NCBI GenBank assembly: GCA_040285825.1
Contig: JAUPSS010000003.1
Coordinates: 806,001 to 870,000 of the forward strand
DNA: 64,000 bases
Source of the DNA: Eukaryota sp. TZLM1-RC
Taxonomy: Eukaryota; Metamonada: BaSk clade
Direction of reading: 5' to 3'
The notes under the pieces were generated by a model. The model had not been told where the DNA came from. It worked only from the letters and a program-made list of their open reading frames with translations, and ran no database searches. The translations under genes and the position numbers were made by a program. Of this stretch, positions 10,498 through 21,223 are shown one piece after another; position 1 is the first letter of the stretch; the number at the start of each line of letters is the position of its first letter.

Positions 10498-11436
10498 TCA
10501 CAAACTTAAATAATTTCCACGCAACCAGTCATCCAAAACATTTATTCTTTTCTGGGCAAACAGACGATAATCAAACTCTACATCAACACACTGGGCCATC
10601 AGCTCTGCCCAGACCGCCCAATAAATTAAAGAAACAAAAACAAAATTATCCACAAGATCACAAAAATCAGAGAGGCTTATAGGATGATTCATTAAGTTTT
10701 GATATTGAGATAATAATTCAAGTCTCCGTTTTCTCTTGGGAAACAATTTAGAATTCATTTGAAATGTACAGTGTTCAACAAAGAAATTAGCCAAATCATA
10801 AGCGGGGTTGTTGAGAGAACAATATTCAAAATCAATAAAAGAAATTTGATTGTCGGGAGTTAGAATTAAATTTCCTGAAAGTAAATCATTATGGCAAATA
10901 CAAAGGTTAAGTTTTGGTAATTGAGATATTCGGTGCTCAAAGTTCTTTAATAAAACTAATATTCGGCTTAAATCAAGCGAAACCATCGTATTACTTGACT
11001 CAAGTTGCGAAATCCAAATTCGGATGGTGTCAAAAATAGACTTATTAGCTGATTGACTGGGAACGGGACAAGAATGTAGCTTACAGAGACTCTCTATAAC
11101 TAACGGAGCAAACGCCGCCATTTCATTGTCCTCAAGTGAACGTCCTTCAATATACTCTGCAACGTCACCTTCATTACTTGAAAACAACACACGGGGAGCA
11201 AGTGTAAACTGAATGAGATGGTGTCGCAGAAAATGTTCTTGGTCTCTATCAATAACAATGCATGTCTTGTTGCCAAAGAATCTGCATGAAAGTGAAGTGC
11301 CATCTTCTAATAGGATTTTAAAAAGTTTGTTGGTAATTCCCCCAGATAGTGCAGTTATCATTGTAGGACGAGAAGGAAGGCTTACGTTGTTGAGGAATGT
11401 GTAGACATGATCTACAGAAGATAAGGCAACAGGCAT
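10498..11436 (-). CDS. Ethanolamine/choline kinase-like protein
   Basis: The protein has 312 residues from the first ATG (11434-11436); the frame is open further upstream but only with TTG. It shows the choline/ethanolamine kinase fold: LSGGITNKLFKI (nucleotide loop), RFFGNKT...IDRDQEHFL, the Brenner motif CHNDLLSGNLIL with catalytic Asp, and ISFIDFEYCSLNNPAYDLANFFVEHC, the family motif holding the Mg-binding Asp. These cytosolic enzymes phosphorylate ethanolamine or choline with ATP as the first step of the Kennedy pathway for phospholipids. Which substrate is used cannot be told from sequence alone; the short N-terminus fits ethanolamine kinase. The gene lies between LINE fragments and appears intact. 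Confidence 0.85.
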   Translation of the reverse strand: MPVALSSVDHVYTFLNNVSLPSRPTMITALSGGITNKLFKILLEDGTSLSCRFFGNKTCIVIDRDQEHFLRHHLIQFTLAPRVLFSSNEGDVAEYIEGRSLEDNEMAAFAPLVIESLCKLHSCPVPSQSANKSIFDTIRIWISQLESSNTMVSLDLSRILVLLKNFEHRISQLPKLNLCICHNDLLSGNLILTPDNQISFIDFEYCSLNNPAYDLANFFVEHCTFQMNSKLFPKRKRRLELLSQYQNLMNHPISLSDFCDLVDNFVFVSLIYWAVWAELMAQCVDVEFDYRLFAQKRINVLDDWLRGNYLSL

Positions 11437-11505
11437 AGGCAAATAGCACAAAAATGTCAAAAACTGAACCGATGTCAATTTAGTAACCTTGTCATTATTT
11501 TGAAA

Positions 11506-12440
11506 AATACAATCTACAAATCAATTTCTTCAAAACAAGCTTCCACACCATCAAACCGTACAACAGCAATGTTTTCGTAATGTGCATTCACAGACATCAA
11601 AGCTTTCGAAATATTTCCAGAAATTTTTTTGAAAATAGTAAAAACAATGAGTTAACCACAAACGATGATCAAAACCCTTATTCATTCTTCTTTTTTTCAG
11701 GTTTTCAAAAACATCAATAAAATTCATCACAGTTTTTCCAAGACGTCCATACAAAGGTATAGGAATTGGGCAAATTTGGTAATCCACATGGCGAACATGT
11801 TTCAATTCCTTCAAGGGATCTGCTTATTTCTTCTGTTTGTACAATTTCGAATCATCAAGGGGATATTTCGCATTGTGCATTTTTCAAGGAATTTTTCTTG
11901 CAAACATTCACTGTGACAACATCAAAAACATTCAAGACATCATCAAATGAGGGCACACCACATCAGCACGTCGTTTTCCTTATTTTGAATCTCTTATTTT
12001 TTGATTAATATCAACAGACCTCAACAACGGTTCTACAAATGATTCAATATGATAGAAATTGTACATTGCATGGATCTGATCTCTCACAGCGTCATGCATA
12101 GTTGAACGATAAGTAATAAATCTGTTGTAATTGAATAAATGTGATGATGTCAAACCAGCTCCACATTTTCAAAACAGATCATTGGGCAAATTGCAAGGCC
12201 AAAAATAGCATCGCATCCGCATAGCAGCGGTCCATTGGTCATCATTTAAAAACAAACCATAAATTTGGGCAACTTGGTTCAACAAAACTCCAGATGAAAT
12301 GTCCTTCTAATCAATCAAAAATTTTGCCAACGCACGATGTTTTTGTTCAACCGTGCTGAGTCGAACAATGAAATCTTTACTTTCAAATTTTTCAAAAGCT
12401 GACGTTGGAGTTTTTTCAACAAATTTCTTTCTGGAATGTC
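11506..12440 (-). mobile_element. LINE family C, copy a (degenerate)
   Basis: The minus strand carries eroded LINE coding sequence. The C-terminal tail (LYGRLGKTVMNFIDVF...) is near 11.55-11.8 kb, and the knuckle/endonuclease region with FITYRSTMHDAVRDQIH is near 12.1 kb. Many stops break all frames. A close copy in the same orientation is at 41.1-42.1 kb. Confidence 0.65.
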
Positions 12441-13146
12441 TTGAATGATTATAGGGAAATATGATTGCCATAACTCAGGAGATAAACTTGATACTTCTCT
12501 TCAGTTTTCCAAAAGTAGACTAGTAGTTTCAAGAAGATTTTCGGCAAAAGGATATCTTCCGGAAAGTTCACTAACAAAATTGTTTCCACAAAGTTACTTC
12601 CTCCTACCAGTAAATTCCATCAGGAAACAATGGCAAGAATGGCACTCCATCTAATTCCTTCGGCAATTTCATTTTTTGGATTGTACATGTTCAAATTATA
12701 CTGTTCACGAGTAATGACATAATGTACAAAAAAATATTTTATTATATACAACAATTGTTAAGCTAAAGAATAACAAATTTGAACAATTGAACCAAACTGA
12801 ATCTTGATCAGTACTGCTCCAAACCTGTTGATCATTTTAGAGATTTGCTTTTCCGAATTACTGAATGTGGAAAACCTAACAATTGTTTGACTTTCATCAG
12901 CAATGGCAAATGTGGGTTCAACCACCATAATTTGCCCAACAAAAGCGTATTAAGCTTGACCCATTAATTTCTGACTCTAATAAAAGAAGAATTAAACGTT
13001 TTATTAAGTTCCAAATTAAGGAATTTTATTTTAAAAATTGATAACATTTGGTCCTAAATTGTGTAAAGTAAGAAAAAAAAATCAATATAAATAGAACCAA
13101 AGCCTATGATACAAAGTTTCTTAAACAAAAAGCCAAACAAAAAACA
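12441..13146. other. Intergenic, degraded, no gene seen
   Basis: This begins as poorly preserved LINE-like sequence and continues as AT-rich DNA to the 3' end of the CCDC146 gene. No coding or RNA feature can be supported. Confidence 0.4.
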
Positions 13147-15812
13147 CTAAATCTCAATCGGTTTCTCCTCTGGTTTTCTTATATGTCTCATGGTAGACCC
13201 TGGCTGTGATGGCATAAAAGGTCCAAAGCTGCCATAAGGTTTAGGTAACCCAAGTTCGTCACTAGGAATATAAGCATTTGGTCTTGGTGGAGGGCCAAAT
13301 TCTTCCTCTTCATCTGAATTGATTGAATCAAAATTGATTGATTTCCTTTTTTCAATCTTTTCAAACAGTTCATCAGCATCTTCCGTTGGAGGTTTACCTT
13401 GTGCTAAGTTCTTGTGGGCTGTGGCGACAGTGTTCTCAACTTCCCTTCTCTCCTCTTGCAGATTCAGCGCAGACGCTTGGTAATAAGAAAGTTCAGCGAC
13501 AGTCGCGACCATTTTCTTTGTTAATTGCCTTAGTTTGGCGCGTAGATCAGAAGCATCACGCGCAATATCGACAGAGTCACATCGATCATCTGAAATTTTA
13601 GATTCAACTTTGCTGGACAGTGTGGTAAGCTCTGTTAAGGACAAATCAGCTTCGAGAAGTTCTTCCTGTTTCTTTGCAATTTGACCTTCAATTTGATCTA
13701 TTTTGGCCTTTAATTGGTCCTCAGTTTCGAGGTGACCCCCCAAAATTCTAAACCTGTCTCTATTCTCAGGATCTTCCAAGTTGTGACTCAACTCAATACT
13801 TTTGGATTTTACACTAGTGAGTTCGTCATGAAGAGCAAGGGCCTCTTCCTCTAGTTTTGGAATTTCAAGAACTTTTTTCCTAGTGTTTTCCAAACTTCTA
13901 GTCAAATCCACCACAACAGTTTGAAGTAGCTTGACTTCATCCTCTTTTCTTGTTGACTCGGCTGTGCCATTCCGAATCACATCCTCCTGAATATTAAGCT
14001 TCTCATAAAGGATACACAATTCATCATTTCTATCAATCAATTGTAATCCAACGTTATTTCGTACTTGTAACATATGTTCATAATTATTTCTTAATTGTAG
14101 CAAATTTTGCTCTGACCTGTCAATAATTCCTGAGAGACGGTCAATCTCTAGAATGTGTTGGTTGAGTTTTTGTTCTAGAGAAAAGTACTCATTTGCGATA
14201 GCATTTGCCTCTGAAGTAAGAGTATCACGGGTATTGAGGAGAAGTTTGTTTTCATTTTCGGCTCTAGTTAACTGGGTTTGCTTGGTAGTAGCTTCATTTC
14301 TTAATATTGACCGTTCAGATTCCAGGATTTTGAGCTTTTCCTTCAATTCTACGGTATTTTGAGTTTGGCCTTGTACCTGAGATCTTAAGACGTTGAGCTC
14401 TCCCTTCACAACATCATATTGCTTTTGCTTATCCTTTAACTCGGCCATTTCTCTTTTACAAATTCTGCTCAAATCCGTAATTAAATTTTCATTGGCCTGG
14501 ATATTCTGAAGAGTGGTTTGTAATCTACTGAGATAGTTGGTTGCTCTCCTAGCTGAAACTTCTCGTTGATGTTTAAGTTTCATAATTTCTTTATCATTTG
14601 TTTTGAACATTTCAATGAACTGCTCAAGATCACTTTCAACCTGGCTGACTGACTGCTGAATATTTTTGACCTTTTCTAATTCTTTTGAAGTAAAGTTATC
14701 AGTATTGATTACGTTTCCGATAAGAATAGCAATTTCTTTTTGATACTCATAGACATTCGCTTCGTAATTCTTAATTGATTTCACTAAATTTCCTCTTTCT
14801 TTTTTGAGGGTTAGAATTTCTCTTTCAATATTGGACAAAGAATTACGAAGAATGCCACAATCATCTTCAACATTTTTGATCCTTGATAACATTTCCTCAC
14901 GTGATCTCAACAAAGATTCCTTTTCCTTATTTAAATTATTTTTCTTGAATACAAGATGCTCAATTTCTCGTTCCAATTCCCCCTTCTTCTCTTGTAATTC
15001 AAGCAAACTGTTGTCCAACCTTACCAATTTTCCGTCCAAGTCAACAATTTTCTCTTCTTTTTGAGCTTCATCCTCACAAACTTTATTAAGTAATGATTGT
15101 TGGCTATGTAAGCTTGAATTTAAGGTGCTCAATTGTCGCTGTAGATATTTAAGTTCATTGTCAGTCTCAGTCACTCGAGAGTCAAGGCTAGTCATGGCAT
15201 TTTTGAGCTGGTCTTCCTCATGCCTCAGCTCATTAATCATTTTGATCTCTTGTTTCAATAAGTCCTCCTCGATATTGATCTTGTCAAGTTCCGTAACCTT
15301 TGATTCCTTGACTTTATCTATATCACCATGTAGAGTAACCAGGGATTCTTCAAGCTCAGAAATCTGATTTTTGAGCGTTTGGATCACGTTTTCGTTCCTT
15401 GCAATATCCTGTCTTATCGAAGAATCAGCTCTCTTCAAGTGCTGAAACTGGGGATCTATTTCTTCAGCTAACAGCTTCTGTGTCTTTAAATGCTGTTCTT
15501 CTAGGTCTTGTTTTTCAAACTCCAATTCTCTTATTTGTCCCTGGGATTAAAGAAGAGCAGTGATTAACATACTTGGAGTAATTTGTCATTCTCTTCACAC
15601 TCTCGTTGTTCATCACGAGTATCTTCCAAGACTTTCCATATAGAGTCGAGTTGAGAGGACTGGTCGGCTTGTGTGGCCTCAACTTCAGCACGTTGGGCTT
15701 TAACAGCGTCGAGTTCCTGTTGAAGATGAGCAGCACGATCAAAGAGAGATTTTTCACGTTCAAAGAAGGCTAAAGCAGCGTCCTGGAGCTTTTTATAATG
15801 CTCCTCAGACAT
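13147..15812 (-). CDS. CCDC146: CCDC146 / MBO2 axonemal coiled-coil protein (two exons)
   Basis: Exon 1 is 15573-15812 (80 codons) and exon 2 is 13147-15540. A 32-nt intron in phase 0 separates them, giving 877 residues. Almost the whole protein is heptad-rich coiled coil. The C-terminus RPNAYIPSDELGLPKPYG, then GPFMPSQPGS, MRHIRKP and the final KPIEI is the signature end of CCDC146 (the human end is almost the same). The block DPENRDRFRILGG...EEQLLEADL-type also matches this family. CCDC146 is called MBO2 in Chlamydomonas. It is a microtubule-associated flagellar protein needed for normal waveform and, in mammals, for sperm. CCDC39 was considered and rejected because of the tail. The start codon is 54 bp from that of the divergent THADA-like gene. 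Confidence 0.88.
15541..15572 (-). other. 32-nt spliceosomal intron in CCDC146
   Basis: On the minus strand it starts GTATGT and ends CCCAG, with TTAATC-type branch-like sequence inside. Removing it joins two long coiled-coil frames in phase 0 with no residues lost; without splicing the protein would stop after VC. It is the clearest intron in the window. Confidence 0.85.
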
Positions 15813-15866
15813 GGAGATAGAGATGGAGATAGTGATGGAGAGTTGGGAATTTCACCTCTAAACAAC

Positions 15867-18800
15867 ATGCAACTCTCCTCTGGCCTGGAAGAGTTTTGCG
15901 TTGTCAATGGTCTTGACTATGAGTCCTTTAAGATACTGCTACTCTGCAAATCACCAAATCCTGACCAAATCTCTCCTGAGATCTACACTAAACTCTTCAT
16001 AAATCTCAATGCTTTCCCCCACATGACTGATGTTCGTCTCTGTCGTCGTTTCTTCTCTCGTTTTCCACATACTCTTTTCGATTCAAATCTGATCCTCTCC
16101 ATTCTTCCTTCTCTATCGGTCTCAGAATCACTTCTGGTACTCGTACCTCTTCTCACGCCTCCCCTCAGCAATGTACTTCCTTCTGAATCTGTTCTCTCTT
16201 TTTTAGAGTCTCTTATCCCTCGAGTACAAACGGTTAATGAGTCAACTACCTTTGCCAGGACTGTATATTGGTATTTGAGATCGATAACCTCAATCAAATC
16301 GATAGAAAGGAGGATTTTAAACCTCCAAAACTGCCTAGTGTCCATTTGCATGTGTGGTTTGATCACCAACCAAAAGATGGAATTTTCAAGCGATTACTTG
16401 ATGATCAAGGACGCTACTGCCACAGCATTTACCGGACTTTGGTACTTGGATAAATTAATCAGTAAACGTGATAATTTATTTGATGATGTTCTGAATATTT
16501 TGAAAACAGGTCGGAAAGAATTTTCTTTGTCTATGAATAACAAACTGATTCCTGTTTCTGGTTCTTTACTTGGCTCAGCCCCGACAGAAATTCAAATATT
16601 AATGCTTAAATCCCTTATTTCTATTGAATTCTCCAGAAAAGAGCTCAATAAACCCAATATAGAGCTAAGTTTCTGGAAAACTGTTGACTTTGTTGTAAGT
16701 CTTGTTTCAATTAATCTTTACCTGACCTCATCAGTCTTAAATTCTCTTTTTTCTAATTTAAAATCAGTAAAGAATTTCTCGGTTCCAAGTGAAGAATTAA
16801 ATGCCAAAATCCTTTTTTATTTCAATCAAGTTTTTCAATCCAGCCAACAAGTTGTCAATTATCTTTGGCAGCAGAATTTAAAATTATATCTTTTCTTTTT
16901 GAATTCGAAATCAGTTGATTTATCAGGTTTTTATAAATTGTTCCTTTCTCTGGCTGAATCCAATCAACACAAATACAGTGCTCTTTCAATCATAATCAAG
17001 ATCAATCCATCATTTTTGATTGATTCTGGTGAAGTTTTGAACCTTTTAACTAGTGTTTTGAAAGCTTGTAACGATCCTAATGTATGCCAATTACTTGATG
17101 AGTTTCTCTTTAGCTTTATGAGCTTAATACGTGATCAGTTCGCTGACTGGGTCACAATTATCACATCAGCGGTCATTAATCAATCAGAAATGATTGAAAA
17201 TTCCAGGAAGGCACTTTTTTTAAATCTTTGTTGTAATTCTTTAGTACGATTTGGCATCAAGTTTAGCTGTTGTCAAATTATTAAAGAACACTTTTTCAAT
17301 TTTTTAAACGTGGAGTCGTCACAGCCTCAAATTTTCCTTTGCTTGAGCTTTTTTTCGTCTGTCTTTCGGCAAACAAAGGCATTTGTCGACAAATTTGATC
17401 TAAATCAATCAAATTTGATTGAATTTCTGTTAAATGTATTGAAAACTCAATCAAATTTTGATTTATTGACCGCTTGTCTTTTGGTCTTATCAAAAGCACT
17501 TTCTGTTTTTGATTCATTGAGCCCCAAATTTTTGAAATTTGCACTTGATTCATTCATGATCTCTTTTCTTGACTTGCTGGGATCAGATGGTTATGGAAAC
17601 TCAAATATTACTCCCCTGGTGGAGAACCATGCAGCCCTACTTTTTAAGAGACATCCATTTTTATTAGAATCATTATTAAACACGTTTTGTGATTTTACCC
17701 TCAATGTTTCCCCCCAAAATAGGAAGTTCTCTTGCTTAACCGTACTTAAAAGTTTGTTTGGGGTTTTCAAAATTAGTTTTTCTGATTCAAATTTAATGAT
17801 TAACAACACTATTATTCCAAGTAATCTTGTATCAAATCTAGTTAATAATTGCTGTGTCAGTAGCTGGGTGGTTACAAGGGGGATTGCTTTGGAATTGTGT
17901 ATGCAATTAATCAACCACCTGCCGATTGATTACTTTTCCGACTGTCAATCAACTTTCTTTGGAATTCCATTGACCTTTGTTTTTGATAGAATTTCTTTTT
18001 TCCTAAGCTCTGAAGTATTGAAGCTGGTAGATTCTGGGGCAACTTTGTTTTCCTTGCTGCTTCACTTGATGGAAAGGACAAATTTTGGTTTTGAATTGTC
18101 AGTTTCCTCTGACAAGGATTGTTTGTTCAAACTGACATCATCTGCTGTATCGAATGATCCTTATCTCATTTTGAATCAAATGTTTAAAATTTTAAACACT
18201 AATGACAATCCGATCAGAATTAATGGTCTGTTATCAGTTTTATTGACAGTTATTACTAATAATTCAATCGCTCAAAAGGTTACCCAATCAATTATTGACA
18301 CGTGTCACCACGTAATCAATCACGTCATCCGTTTTATTTCACGAGATAGTGATTTCGATGAGGAATCTGGTGACTTTACTTCATTCAGGACCAGTTCGAA
18401 TAGAGCTCAACGGTTGTCGCCTAGCATATGTCGACAAGCTCTTCAAATATTGATAAAAATCTCGCCAAATTTTGACTCAGATCAGCACAAATTTGTTTCC
18501 AAAATTTCAGTTGATCTTCTCTCGTCTGTGAGACACGTTGGGATCATTCATGATCTCACCATTCTAGCTAAAATTACTCTCTCCAAATGCTCAAATAAAT
18601 TGAGACAATCAATAATGATTGACTTTGTTGATTTGATTGATAATGGCAAGATTTCCCCCAGAAGACGCTCAGCAGGTGTTCCTTTTCTTTTAACTTCCCT
18701 CTTGTCTGCAGAATATAAGGATGCTTCGAGCTCCAGTAGTTATGACCTGACCAATATTTTGCTGGAGAGGATGCAGAGATCATTAAGAACGTCATCTGAT

Positions 18801-20300
18801 CAAAACATAACGTCATCTGATCAAAACATAACGTCATCAACTGTCAATTATCTCAATGTTTTTGCCTCTATTTGCAACGACTCTTCTGCTTTTTCCCTTA
18901 TTTCAAACCAATTTGATTACTTTTCTGCTCTCATTATCCCACTGTTGAATTTGGACAACTGGGATGTTCAAAGTGCAACTTCTCGATGCATGTCAGTTAT
19001 GTCTGACAGGCTGTTTGGGTCAAAAAAAGGATCAAGCGCTCAGAATGTTGTTGACTTGGATGTTTTTGTTTCTAGGTTTCCAGAAACTTTTAAAGTTTTA
19101 CAAACTTCAATCAAATGTAATGTGGTGGATGGCGTGATTGATTTGGTCCTGGGAAGTCTTTGTTTTTTCCAAAGAATTCAATCAAAGTCTTCTTCAGTCT
19201 TTATTTTTGACCTTATCTCGTGTATCTCTAAACTTTTGGGCAGTCCTTTTAGTTACATCCGCTATGCTGCTGGAAAAGCGATTGCTTCTTTAATACCAGC
19301 TGAATTTTTGGTTGAAACTGTAGATAGAGTGATCTCTTCTTGTCACCAATCAATGAAGACCAATATTTTCCATGGAAATCTATTGACTGTGGTTTATTTA
19401 CTTGAAAGGATTAACTTTTCTCAGCTTGTAATTCCATCAAAAACATTTTTTAATCTACAGAAGCTCTATCTATTTGAATCTAACATTATTGAAATTAATC
19501 ATCTAATCAACTCAATAAAACTACTTGCAAATGGGGAAAAGACTGTCGAATTAGGACTCTGGAATCCTGGAAATCTAACTGTTGATAAGGGGAATATTAC
19601 GGAAGCCATGAAGGTTCCATTTATAAACCTCTCTGTTGTTGAAAAATTGAATTTCGTTGATTTTTTGATTGAATCTGAACATGAACACATATTCGATTTT
19701 ATTGAACTTGCCCAAAAGTGTTCAAATATTGGTCTTATTGTCAAAATTTTAAAATATTTGTCCAAGATTTCAACTAAAAATTGCTCTTTTTATGCACATT
19801 TTTATAATTTTCTCTTCCATTTACCAAAATTGATTACTTCCAAAATTTGTTTTGAAGTTTCATGTTATATTATTGAATCCAATTTCAGTTCGGCCCCAAA
19901 GGAAATTGCCGCTAAATTTGGATTAATTTTATTAAAAAATCTTTTATTTCTAACCACTGACCCCGATGAATTGGAATTTAATTATATTATAAATTTATTA
20001 TCAAAAGTGGAAGGTTTTAAAAATCAAAATCTTTGTTTTCCATATTCTTTAGCAAGATCTTTATCCAATTATTTATCAAAATTCATTTTAAATTATGATA
20101 TTGTTGATCAAATTATGGAAATAATATTTGAATTCATTGAATTTAATTTTAAGACAAACAATTTGAATGATATAGTCCTGTCACATCCAGATGTTGATGA
20201 AGCCACATTTGATCAATACTTCTCCATTAAGCTCTTTTTTAAATTTACTCGAAAATTTAATCCCATTACAAGATCCCAACAAATTCAAAAAAATATCTGA
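15867..20300 (+). CDS. THADA/Trm732-like HEAT-repeat protein (DUF2428)
   Basis: A 1477-residue protein that is helical solenoid throughout. The middle carries family-like motifs: a stretch resembling the DUF2428 core (SVRHVGIIHDLTILAKITL), followed by RRRSAGVPFLLTSLLSAE, which matches the RRSAGLP signature of THADA and yeast Trm732. In yeast, Trm732 partners the methyltransferase Trm7 to methylate the 2'-O of tRNA position 32. Length is in the family range (about 1400-1950). The frame also has an ATG at 15798, but this would overlap the CCDC146 start codon on the other strand, so I chose 15867. A 21-nt in-frame tandem repeat lies at about 18789-18835. The gene is intact and intronless. Confidence 0.72.
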   Translation: MQLSSGLEEFCVVNGLDYESFKILLLCKSPNPDQISPEIYTKLFINLNAFPHMTDVRLCRRFFSRFPHTLFDSNLILSILPSLSVSESLLVLVPLLTPPLSNVLPSESVLSFLESLIPRVQTVNESTTFARTVYWYLRSITSIKSIERRILNLQNCLVSICMCGLITNQKMEFSSDYLMIKDATATAFTGLWYLDKLISKRDNLFDDVLNILKTGRKEFSLSMNNKLIPVSGSLLGSAPTEIQILMLKSLISIEFSRKELNKPNIELSFWKTVDFVVSLVSINLYLTSSVLNSLFSNLKSVKNFSVPSEELNAKILFYFNQVFQSSQQVVNYLWQQNLKLYLFFLNSKSVDLSGFYKLFLSLAESNQHKYSALSIIIKINPSFLIDSGEVLNLLTSVLKACNDPNVCQLLDEFLFSFMSLIRDQFADWVTIITSAVINQSEMIENSRKALFLNLCCNSLVRFGIKFSCCQIIKEHFFNFLNVESSQPQIFLCLSFFSSVFRQTKAFVDKFDLNQSNLIEFLLNVLKTQSNFDLLTACLLVLSKALSVFDSLSPKFLKFALDSFMISFLDLLGSDGYGNSNITPLVENHAALLFKRHPFLLESLLNTFCDFTLNVSPQNRKFSCLTVLKSLFGVFKISFSDSNLMINNTIIPSNLVSNLVNNCCVSSWVVTRGIALELCMQLINHLPIDYFSDCQSTFFGIPLTFVFDRISFFLSSEVLKLVDSGATLFSLLLHLMERTNFGFELSVSSDKDCLFKLTSSAVSNDPYLILNQMFKILNTNDNPIRINGLLSVLLTVITNNSIAQKVTQSIIDTCHHVINHVIRFISRDSDFDEESGDFTSFRTSSNRAQRLSPSICRQALQILIKISPNFDSDQHKFVSKISVDLLSSVRHVGIIHDLTILAKITLSKCSNKLRQSIMIDFVDLIDNGKISPRRRSAGVPFLLTSLLSAEYKDASSSSSYDLTNILLERMQRSLRTSSDQNITSSDQNITSSTVNYLNVFASICNDSSAFSLISNQFDYFSALIIPLLNLDNWDVQSATSRCMSVMSDRLFGSKKGSSAQNVVDLDVFVSRFPETFKVLQTSIKCNVVDGVIDLVLGSLCFFQRIQSKSSSVFIFDLISCISKLLGSPFSYIRYAAGKAIASLIPAEFLVETVDRVISSCHQSMKTNIFHGNLLTVVYLLERINFSQLVIPSKTFFNLQKLYLFESNIIEINHLINSIKLLANGEKTVELGLWNPGNLTVDKGNITEAMKVPFINLSVVEKLNFVDFLIESEHEHIFDFIELAQKCSNIGLIVKILKYLSKISTKNCSFYAHFYNFLFHLPKLITSKICFEVSCYIIESNFSSAPKEIAAKFGLILLKNLLFLTTDPDELEFNYIINLLSKVEGFKNQNLCFPYSLARSLSNYLSKFILNYDIVDQIMEIIFEFIEFNFKTNNLNDIVLSHPDVDEATFDQYFSIKLFFKFTRKFNPITRSQQIQKNI
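18789..18838 (+). repeat. 21-nt tandem repeat inside the THADA-like CDS
   Basis: The unit ACGTCATCTGATCAAAACATA occurs twice and then begins a third time (ACGTCATCA). It codes for repeated SSDQNIT heptads. It is in frame, so copy-number change would keep the protein open. Confidence 0.85.
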
Positions 20301-20459
20301 GTTGGATTAATTTTTGTAATTCCTCTTTGGATTCAACTTTTCCCAAAGGATTTATTATAAATTATACAATATCACAATTAAAAAGAATAATTAGTAGTTA
20401 GTCTTTGCGCTCTAGTCTTTTCAAAATAAATTAGTTGAATTAATTATCATTGTTTAAAA

Positions 20460-21182
20460 TTATAAAATTGGTGGAAATAGTTCATCTATTAAATCTTTCA
20501 ATTGATTTTGATTGAAACACTTGATTAAGTTCTCTCTTTCTGATAAATCATCAATAGTTGGAAATGGACTCAGCCAATTGGGAAGTTTTGTACTAATTTC
20601 TTCATTTGAAACCTTTTTTTCGGGCACCTTTTCATCTTGTCCTCCAGCTCTTCTCTTCCGCACTTGGTTTGTTACATCAGGAACCTTGCTTGTGACAGGA
20701 GCTTCTTTTATAAAAGACTTAACCTTCACAAACAATGCTTTAAAGTCTTTGACACTTCCCGTATAATCAAAAGCAGGATATTCCTTTAAAAGGGAGAGGG
20801 GAGGGTTCCTGCTCTTTGGATTAAGGAGGATCGCAATAATTGAGAGTAGAATTAGAAAAGGGTTGGAGGAAGAAAGATGGTTGGCGATGCGTTGAAAGTG
20901 AGAATAGCATTCTGTTATGAGGTGAGGGCATCCAAATGAAGCACAATAGTTTTTGATTTGAATTGAATTAATGAGAAAGAGGCGGAGGTGCCGATCAAGA
21001 ACAGCTTGCTTGTAGCAACGGTGATAGTCACTGATTTTGCCTGATGACTTTGCATACTGGGTGAAGGACTTGTCAAGTGAAGTAGATAGACAACAACACG
21101 CAAGATGTTTACTCAATGTACGGCGCACTGCAGATGGTCCATTTGGAATTTTGAGGATGATGGCATTATTCAGTTGCTCCAT
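20460..21182 (-). CDS. Hypothetical protein, 240 aa
   Basis: Intact frame from ATG at 21180-21182. The N-terminal two thirds are helical with conserved-looking Cys/His positions (HLACCCLS, FGCPHLITECYSHF). A basic, probably disordered linker follows (VRKRRAGGQDEKVPEKK), then a C-terminal short acidic helix (FNQNQLKDLIDELFPP). I do not recognise the family. It converges with the THADA-like gene, with 160 bp between the stops, so the downstream part of each may overlap in 3' UTRs. Confidence 0.6.
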   Translation of the reverse strand: MEQLNNAIILKIPNGPSAVRRTLSKHLACCCLSTSLDKSFTQYAKSSGKISDYHRCYKQAVLDRHLRLFLINSIQIKNYCASFGCPHLITECYSHFQRIANHLSSSNPFLILLSIIAILLNPKSRNPPLSLLKEYPAFDYTGSVKDFKALFVKVKSFIKEAPVTSKVPDVTNQVRKRRAGGQDEKVPEKKVSNEEISTKLPNWLSPFPTIDDLSERENLIKCFNQNQLKDLIDELFPPIL

Positions 21183-21223
21183 TGAAACAGATATTGTCTA
21201 TAACAATTAAATAAGTGTCCTTT

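Noticed and set aside
13147-15812. CCDC39 or CCDC40
   Set aside because: The coiled-coil length would fit, but the C-terminal RPNAYIP...LPKPYG...MRHIRKP signature is that of CCDC146.
15798-15866. Start of the THADA-like protein at 15798
   Set aside because: It would overlap the CCDC146 start codon on the other strand, and the added residues (HGDRDGDSDGE) are low-complexity; 15867 is more economical, though not proven.
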